A DNA stretch of 42,729 nt from Promethearchaeota archaeon (lineage in GTDB: Archaea; Asgardarchaeota; Lokiarchaeia; Sigyniarchaeales; SOKP01), in the NCBI GenBank assembly GCA_016840545.1, contig JAEOSD010000005.1, forward strand, positions 1 to 42,729. Reading direction: 5' to 3'. This document shows, piece after piece, positions 36,635 through 42,729 of this stretch (positions within the stretch are counted from its first letter, which is position 1; each line of letters starts with the position of its first letter). The notes below the pieces were generated by a model. That model made no database searches. It saw only the letters and a program-made list of their open reading frames with translations, and had not been told where the DNA came from. Made by a program: the position numbers and the translations under genes.

Positions 36635-37198
36635 ATGGATATCATAATTAGACCTTTAACTTCAGATTTAATGGAAGATTTTTTACATTTTTTCGATAAC
36701 GTTGGATTTGTTAATAATCCCGATTGGGCTGGTTGTTATTGTCAATTTTATCATATCGAGGGTTCAAGGAAAAAGTGGGCTAAAAGAACCAAAGAACAAA
36801 ATAGAAATTCATCCAAGGCACTAATTACTTCTGGAAAGATGAAAGGCTTTTTTGCGTATTTAGATGAAAAACCGGTTGGATGGTGTAATGCTAATTCAAA
36901 AGAAAATTATTCATATGTTCTTTTTAAAGATGAGGCTGATGGTGAAAAGAAAATCGCAGGTATAGTTTGTTTTTTAATCGATCCTTCTTATCGAAAGAAA
37001 GGTGTTGCTAGATTGCTCTTAAAAGAAGTATGCGAATATTATAAAAGCAAGAAATATGATTATGTCGAATCTTATCCAGTTAAAAATGATAAATCAGATG
37101 CTCATAACTATCATGGTCCATACTCCCTATTTCTTTCGGAAGGTTTTTCCGTATTTAAAGAATTGAAGGGAATTTATGTGATGCGAAAAAAGTTATGA
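36635..37198 (+). CDS. GNAT-family N-acetyltransferase
   Basis: IAGIVCFLIDPSYRKKGVARLLLKEVCEYYKSKKYDYVESYPV: GNAT motif A (RxxGxA) and following helix. Confidence 0.85.
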   Translation: MDIIIRPLTSDLMEDFLHFFDNVGFVNNPDWAGCYCQFYHIEGSRKKWAKRTKEQNRNSSKALITSGKMKGFFAYLDEKPVGWCNANSKENYSYVLFKDEADGEKKIAGIVCFLIDPSYRKKGVARLLLKEVCEYYKSKKYDYVESYPVKNDKSDAHNYHGPYSLFLSEGFSVFKELKGIYVMRKKL

Positions 37199-37440
37199 AA
37201 TCATAATTCTTATAGGATGAATCTTAGCTAAATTTAACTTAAATTGAATAAGATTGTTAGGATAATAGAATTATTAAATTAGTAAAAAGCTATAAATCAG
37301 ATATTTGAAGATGATAATCTGATAATTTACGGCGTTCACACTTTTAGAAATTAAAAAAGATTCTTCTATACTTATAAAGCCTTTAGGATAATAGAACTCT
37401 TTTTCTTTATAAAAAAAAATAGAATTTTAACTTGAATTAT

Positions 37441-38199
37441 TTATTTCTTTAATTCTATGTGTATAATTTTTCTTATCCAATTCGGTAAAATAAATCCGAG
37501 GTAAATGAAGAATATTCCGATAATTCCTAGAATCCTGATAATGATAATTATCTCAATTATATCTGCAATCATCAAATCAATATTAACCGAAATCATAATA
37601 ATTGTCATACCGATCACTAAAAACCTACCTTTCCATTGAAGTTCACGACTCTGTCTCTTTCTCATCAATACAATACCTAAATGATAAGTGGTAATTGTAT
37701 TAATAATAAGAGAACTAAGAAAAGCTATTAATACGAAACCAGTATAATTAATTTCATAAGGAAAAATATCTGAACCAATCATTTCTAGGATAGGAGCACC
37801 AGAGGCTATAAAAAGGAAATAAATCAAATAAATGTAGAAAATAATAACATAAATAACATAACCTATCACTGTATATTTTACTTTTTTTTTAAATAACATG
37901 ACAAAGTATATGTAAAGCCAAGAAACTGTTGCAATTCCTATTCCCGCAGTGCCTATCAATAATTTTATCTGATAAGTAAAAATATTTTGAGTAAAAACCC
38001 AAAATATGTAATTAAGACCAACCTGGTAGTAACCCGCAGCTGAAAATAACATAAAAATCGAAAAGATATAAAGCATTGATTTTTTTGTTTTTATTGCTTT
38101 TGAAAGTACTAAAATACTTAGTAGAATTGTTATGAGATTATGAATAAAAGCAAGTGCTCCTGAAATTTGCATTTCTGGACTTAATTCGACAAATAACAT
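37441..38199 (-). CDS. Predicted 7-TM membrane protein
   Basis: Seven hydrophobic segments counted by eye in 252 aa with short loops; no catalytic domain attached. Confidence 0.65.
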   Translation of the reverse strand: MLFVELSPEMQISGALAFIHNLITILLSILVLSKAIKTKKSMLYIFSIFMLFSAAGYYQVGLNYIFWVFTQNIFTYQIKLLIGTAGIGIATVSWLYIYFVMLFKKKVKYTVIGYVIYVIIFYIYLIYFLFIASGAPILEMIGSDIFPYEINYTGFVLIAFLSSLIINTITTYHLGIVLMRKRQSRELQWKGRFLVIGMTIIMISVNIDLMIADIIEIIIIIRILGIIGIFFIYLGFILPNWIRKIIHIELKK

Positions 38200-38270
38200 T
38201 TGAATTTATCATTTTTAGTTATTTTGTATATAATAATCACTAAAGCTATTATTAAAAAATTTGTTTTTTT

Positions 38271-39125
38271 TTATTCTAACCACCTATCAGTATGATCCTT
38301 GATGAATTGTCTCATGGTTATGGGTTTTTTTCCTAAAATTTCTTCTACATCAGGATATATTTGATCTGCTTTCCCTAGTCTAACAATAAAATATATCATT
38401 TTCATTACTTTAACGAAATCTTTAGGAAATCCGTATGTTAACATTTTATTTACAAAAACTTTTGATTTAGGATTAGAATAGGTGATTTTTTTCCCTAATT
38501 CTTTTGTCATTAGATCAGAAATCTCATAAAAATCTAGAGCTTCGCAGCCAGACAAATTAAGTGTTTTGTTTAGAAAAGCACCTGATGTATCTCTAAATAC
38601 TTTTACTGCAACAGCGGCTATATCCCGAATATCTACAAAACTAATTTTTCCCTTACCAGCAGGAATTAAAAGATCTTTTTCTTTTCGTATAATTTCTCCA
38701 TGGACATTAATTAAATTTTGCATGAAGAAACTTGCTCTCAAAAAAGTATAATTAATGCCAGTTTTAATTAGATATTTTTCGATTTTATAATGCGGAACTC
38801 TCTTATTCACACCTATCATTGATAAAAATACAATATGTTCAATACTCGCTTCCTTAGCAGCATCAATAGCCGGAAAAATAGAATTTTTAAATTCCGTCAT
38901 ATGAGGAGGACGATTCAAAAACATTTTCTTCACATCTTTATATGCGTCATCATAAGTTTCAGGATTTTCTAGATCATAATATACATAATCTATATCATTT
39001 CCCACAACGTCCCTGACATCCTTAATATCAGCAGCTTTAAAGGAAATATTATTTTTTTTTAACGCCTTCACAATTTCAGAGCCTACATTCCCCGCTGCTG
39101 CTGTAATTAAAATCTTCCCTTCCAT
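38271..39125 (-). CDS. NmrA-like / atypical SDR NAD(P)-binding protein
   Basis: MEGKILITAAAGNVGSEIVKALKKNNISFKAADI; IEHIVFLSMIGVNKRVPHYKIEKYLIKTGINYTFLRASFFMQNL; GKISFVDIRDIAAVAVKV. Confidence 0.88.
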   Translation of the reverse strand: MEGKILITAAAGNVGSEIVKALKKNNISFKAADIKDVRDVVGNDIDYVYYDLENPETYDDAYKDVKKMFLNRPPHMTEFKNSIFPAIDAAKEASIEHIVFLSMIGVNKRVPHYKIEKYLIKTGINYTFLRASFFMQNLINVHGEIIRKEKDLLIPAGKGKISFVDIRDIAAVAVKVFRDTSGAFLNKTLNLSGCEALDFYEISDLMTKELGKKITYSNPKSKVFVNKMLTYGFPKDFVKVMKMIYFIVRLGKADQIYPDVEEILGKKPITMRQFIKDHTDRWLE

Positions 39126-39258
39126 ATAAATTAAGCCTTAGCTATTTTTAATTAATAATAATTGTTATTCATAAATTTAATATATTTAGTTTTATCAATT
39201 GAGTTAGAGTAATCTTGTTATTGGCCCTAAAATCTAAAGTAAACTTAGAAATTATTTC

Positions 39259-39284
39259 AATATTGATTGATATTAATCAATATT
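39259..39284. repeat. Perfect 10-bp inverted repeat AATATTGATT-gatatt-AATCAATATT
   Basis: Read directly; in the divergent intergenic region between the NmrA-like gene and the histone gene. Confidence 0.85.
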
Positions 39285-39535
39285 TTAAAAAACTAACAAT
39301 AATTTAGTCTAGATAATATATAAGAAGTTTTTGGTTAATTGGGACAGTTTTAAACAAATTTAGATTGAAATTAACGAGTATTACAATCGTTAAATCACAA
39401 ATTTGAAGATTGAAAAAAATCTCTGATCTAATGGCTCAGAACTATTTCTATGGCTTTTCTTCTCAGACATCGTACTTTTGTCGATCGGGTGAAATTATTA
39501 ACCAAAACATATTCTATCGGAAATTTCACGCAACT

Positions 39536-39543
39536 TTTAAATA
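39536..39543 (+). promoter_or_regulatory. Archaeal TATA-box-like element (TTTAAATA) of the histone gene
   Basis: TTTAAATA ~95 bp upstream of the histone ATG; predicted start site ~25 bp downstream (about 39566). Confidence 0.5.
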
Positions 39544-39568
39544 TTTGAAAGAAGTATTATAATATAAT

Positions 39569-39596
39569 AAAGTTCATGTTGAAAAATGTGAACTTT
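39569..39596 (+). repeat. Inverted repeat / potential hairpin in histone 5' leader (AAAGTTCA...TGAACTTT)
   Basis: 8-bp perfect arms (39569-39576 / 39589-39596), extendable to 11 pairs as RNA with two G-U pairs. Confidence 0.7.
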
Positions 39597-39636
39597 GAGA
39601 AAAATTATATGAAATTATAAAGTGGAGGAAAAAAAT

Positions 39637-39849
39637 ATGGCTAAAAAAGTATTTGCCTGGAGTCCTGTTCGGAAGTTAATGAAAGATAATGCTGCTGAGA
39701 TGGTGGCACGGGATGCAGTAGATGCTCTGATAGATTATTTGGAGAAAACTGCTAAAGGAGTCACAAATAAAGCTTTGGAAATGACTCGTCATGCTGGGAG
39801 GAAGAAGTTGACTCTCGAGGACATGGACTTGGCTATGAAATTAATGTAA
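39637..39849 (+). CDS. Archaeal histone (tail-less histone fold)
   Basis: MAKKVFAWSPVRKLMKDNAAEMVARDAVDALIDYLEKTAKGVTNKALEMTRHAGRKKLTLEDMDLAMKLM; ATG at 39637 preceded by GGAGG (track start 39622 is GTG). Confidence 0.93.
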   Translation: MAKKVFAWSPVRKLMKDNAAEMVARDAVDALIDYLEKTAKGVTNKALEMTRHAGRKKLTLEDMDLAMKLM

Positions 39850-40031
39850 ATATAATTATCAAAATTAAATTCTTCTTATCTTTTTTTTATTTTTAAAATT
39901 ATTAATTCTACACTCTCAAATCCTACTTCAATATTACTTCACATAGAGTTCTATTAATAATATGAAGAATTATCACATATTATTAGACATATACAAATTC
40001 TGAAGTTCAAATCTTATAAAAGCATAATAAA

Positions 40032-41246
40032 ATGAAATCTGAACAAGAATTGATGAGTAAAGAGCACGATAGGAGGAAATACAGACTAAACATATATAAG
40101 GCATATTTGTATCATTTCATTTTAGGAATTCATACTGTTAGAGCTGTTTATTTTATTTATATGAGTAAATGGGGGGGACTTTCATTTCCAGAACAAATGA
40201 TTTTGCAAGCATATTTTATGTTTGTGATTTTTTTATTAGAAATTCCTTCCGGAGCTATTGCAGATTACTTGGGAAGAAAAAAGGGATTAATGCTTTCTGC
40301 TTTGACAGTGATTATGGCAGCTTTTGCATATAGTATTATTCCTAACATATTCTTATTTTATATAGCAGAAACCTTATGGGCATTTAGTATTTCCTTAATC
40401 TCGGGAACCGATGAAGCATTTTTATACAGCTCATTAAAGATATCTGGTGAGGAAGATAAACTGCCAAAAGTTATGGGAAATATCCGAGTAGTGAATCTAA
40501 TTGCCTTAACTATTTCAGCACCACTAGGTCCATTTATAGCTGAATATGTATCTTTACAATTTACCATGACTTGCTTGGGGATTATTTATATTGGAGCATT
40601 TATTGTTTCCCTGACATATCATGAACCTAAGTACGATAATAAAGTTAAAACAGAAAGGTATTTATCTATCATCAAGGACGGATTTAAGGAATTAAAGAAA
40701 AATAAAATATTAAGAATTCTCAGTATTGATAGACTGTTTATTAATATCTTGATCTTCCTTCTATTTTGGACTTATCAACCTTATCTTGATGCGATTGGAG
40801 TTGATCGGTTGATATGGGGGTTCATTCTTTCTGGAATGAATTTAACAAACGCATCACTTGCATATTTGTATCCTAAAATTCTTAAGAAAATTGAAAAAAA
40901 ATTAAAATTCTTAATTGTTGTGGACATCATTAATGGAATAGCTTTTATATCCTTAGGATTAACAACAAATCCTATTCTAGGAGTTATAATTCTTTTTATT
41001 ATTGTTGGGTTTGGATATCCAAGGTTTTTAATTTATATGCATGGAATTAATAAACAAATCGAGTCCGAAAATAGAGCAACAGTTCTTAGTACAATAAATA
41101 TGTTCCAGAGCCTTTCAATGGCCCTACTTAATATAGTAACAGGATTTGTAGTCGCAACATGGAGCGTTTATTGGTTTTTTATATTCACCGGAATTGCAAT
41201 CCTAATCTTTACAATGTTTACACGAGTTAAGAGTGAATATCTTTAA
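40032..41246 (+). CDS. MFS transporter
   Basis: About 12 TM segments; LEIPSGAIADYLGRKKGLMLSAL (MFS loop 2-3 motif). Confidence 0.88.
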   Translation: MKSEQELMSKEHDRRKYRLNIYKAYLYHFILGIHTVRAVYFIYMSKWGGLSFPEQMILQAYFMFVIFLLEIPSGAIADYLGRKKGLMLSALTVIMAAFAYSIIPNIFLFYIAETLWAFSISLISGTDEAFLYSSLKISGEEDKLPKVMGNIRVVNLIALTISAPLGPFIAEYVSLQFTMTCLGIIYIGAFIVSLTYHEPKYDNKVKTERYLSIIKDGFKELKKNKILRILSIDRLFINILIFLLFWTYQPYLDAIGVDRLIWGFILSGMNLTNASLAYLYPKILKKIEKKLKFLIVVDIINGIAFISLGLTTNPILGVIILFIIVGFGYPRFLIYMHGINKQIESENRATVLSTINMFQSLSMALLNIVTGFVVATWSVYWFFIFTGIAILIFTMFTRVKSEYL

Positions 41247-41269
41247 GGTATTTAGCGTAAAAAATTAAA

Positions 41270-42729
41270 TTAATAAGAATATTCTGGAATTAGAAGAATA
41301 AATTTACTTCCTTTTGTATAATCTCCTTCAATTCTATCCTCAACCCAGATTTTACCGTTGAAACTATGCACAATTTTATAAACTAATGACAAGCCTAACC
41401 CCATCCCTTTAGTGCCCTTCTCTCTCCTATAACCTTCCTTGAATAATATCCCTTTTTTATCATTAGGGATACCCATTGCGTTATCTATAAATTCAAATTT
41501 AATGTAATTCCTGTTTTCTTTTAATTCTTTTAAAGCATTTATATCAATCTCAATCTTTTGATTCTCATTATACTTTATAGCATTAATTAAAAGATTCTCG
41601 AATACATCTTGCAATAATTCACTAGCATTTATTAAATATTTATCTTCTTTGCAATTGATACTTATGTTTATGTCTCTCTCTGAATAAGCTTTATTTATGA
41701 AATCAATAGAATTTTTTAATATTTCACATGAATCTAATAATCTAAGTTCTATATCCTTATCTTCAAGGTCAGAGAGAGTCCTGACATTTGTTATTAATTT
41801 AGATCCCCTCTGTACTTGCTTTTTTATAATTTTGGATATATTTTGGATGTCCGAAACATTTTCTACTCCATTGAGTTGATAAGAAATGAGTTCTGCGGAA
41901 GAATTAATAATTTGTAGGAGATTGTTAATATCATGGGCAAATAAATCTTTATAAAGATTCGCACGTTCAAACGCATCACGATATTTTTTCTCTGAATCTA
42001 TAATTTTTTGTTCAGCAACTTTTCTATCAGTAATATCCATTCCATAAATATTCACGTAATCAATATCTTTAACAGGCGTTATAGTTAAGGAATAGATTCT
42101 ATCTTTTAGGTTGACTTCAAAACTTTTAACTATTTTTTCATTATATGTGTTTTCCACATAATTCTTTAATATCCTAGGAAGCTTATCTTCTGAACGTATA
42201 TCAAATAAGTTCTCTGCAGCTTTATTAGCATAAATAATTTTTTCGCGATCAACACGTAATACAGCTGATGGATTTTCAGAAGGAAATTTCGCTAAATTGG
42301 CAACTTCTAATTCAGCTTTTTTACGTTTTCTAATATCTATTATCATGGATTGTGATTCAATAATCTTGTCATTTCCATCTAATATTGGTTTTACAGTCAA
42401 GCTTATCCATATATATTCACCATTTTTTTGTTTCATTTGGAGCTCCTCATCTTTAATTTGCTCTCCGTTAAGAAATGTTTGAAAACATTCTTTGGCTTTT
42501 AAGATTCCATCCTCTGTATCCGCATATAAATCAAATACAGACATTTCCAAAAGTTCTTCATTGGAATAACCAAGAAGATTAGTTACAGCCTTATTACATC
42601 TTATTATTTTTCCATCAGTTCTTATCGAAAAATAACCATTTGGAGCTTCTTCATATAGCTCACGAAAGCGTAATTCCGAATCTTTTAACATTTGTTCTGC
42701 TAATTTTCGCTCAGAAATGTCACGTGACA
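41270..42729 (-). CDS. PAS-domain sensor histidine kinase (partial, continues beyond right edge)
   Basis: PAS repeats (LRFRELYEEAPNGYFSIRTDGKIIRCNKAVTNLLGYSNEEL), FAHDINNLLQIINSSAELI (H box), HATPase (NLLINAIKYNENQ, FIDNAMGIPNDKKGILFKEGYRREKGTKGMGLGLSLVYKIVHSFNGKIWVED). Frame stays open past the track start: SRDISERKLAEQ-M. Confidence 0.92.
   Translation of the reverse strand, partial: SRDISERKLAEQMLKDSELRFRELYEEAPNGYFSIRTDGKIIRCNKAVTNLLGYSNEELLEMSVFDLYADTEDGILKAKECFQTFLNGEQIKDEELQMKQKNGEYIWISLTVKPILDGNDKIIESQSMIIDIRKRKKAELEVANLAKFPSENPSAVLRVDREKIIYANKAAENLFDIRSEDKLPRILKNYVENTYNEKIVKSFEVNLKDRIYSLTITPVKDIDYVNIYGMDITDRKVAEQKIIDSEKKYRDAFERANLYKDLFAHDINNLLQIINSSAELISYQLNGVENVSDIQNISKIIKKQVQRGSKLITNVRTLSDLEDKDIELRLLDSCEILKNSIDFINKAYSERDINISINCKEDKYLINASELLQDVFENLLINAIKYNENQKIEIDINALKELKENRNYIKFEFIDNAMGIPNDKKGILFKEGYRREKGTKGMGLGLSLVYKIVHSFNGKIWVEDRIEGDYTKGSKFILLIPEYSY

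Overview
AT-rich archaeal chromosomal window. The content suggests an Asgard (Lokiarchaeia-like) archaeon: Ras/Rab- and Arf-like GTPases, longin- and roadblock-like domains, a RING-H2 protein, an archaeal histone and archaeal-type thiamine genes. The lineage call is inference from gene content; no marker gene was compared. I saw no rRNA, tRNA, CRISPR array or transposase. Recognisable metabolic and transport genes: DMT transporter (partial), J-domain protein, B12-binding radical SAM protein, two tandem HGSNAT/DUF1624-like acyltransferases, alpha/beta hydrolase, CPBP protease, thioredoxin, FAD oxidoreductase, amidohydrolase, Nudix, ThiC, ThiD-ThiN, GNAT, NmrA-like protein, MFS transporter and a PAS histidine kinase (partial). 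The most interesting content is a dispersed small-GTPase signalling repertoire. (a) 33222-36494 holds two tandem roadblock-like + Rab-like GTPase + unknown-domain proteins. Both carry an unusual switch II motif, DxGAQ instead of DxxGQ, and a P-loop reading GDHEVGKT. Their C-terminal domain looks like a degenerate second GTPase half. (b) 15010-17978 holds a small protein, two consecutive predicted 7TM proteins and an Arf-like GTPase with a longin-like C-terminal extension. The same longin-like motif recurs in stand-alone proteins at 5262-6107 and 12707-13459. Other points: a RING-H2/TPR protein, a ~57-aa three-helix repeat protein, a secreted papain-like protease with CARDB-like domains, and several perfect inverted repeats at putative promoters. 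All homology calls are by eye from motifs; none was searched.
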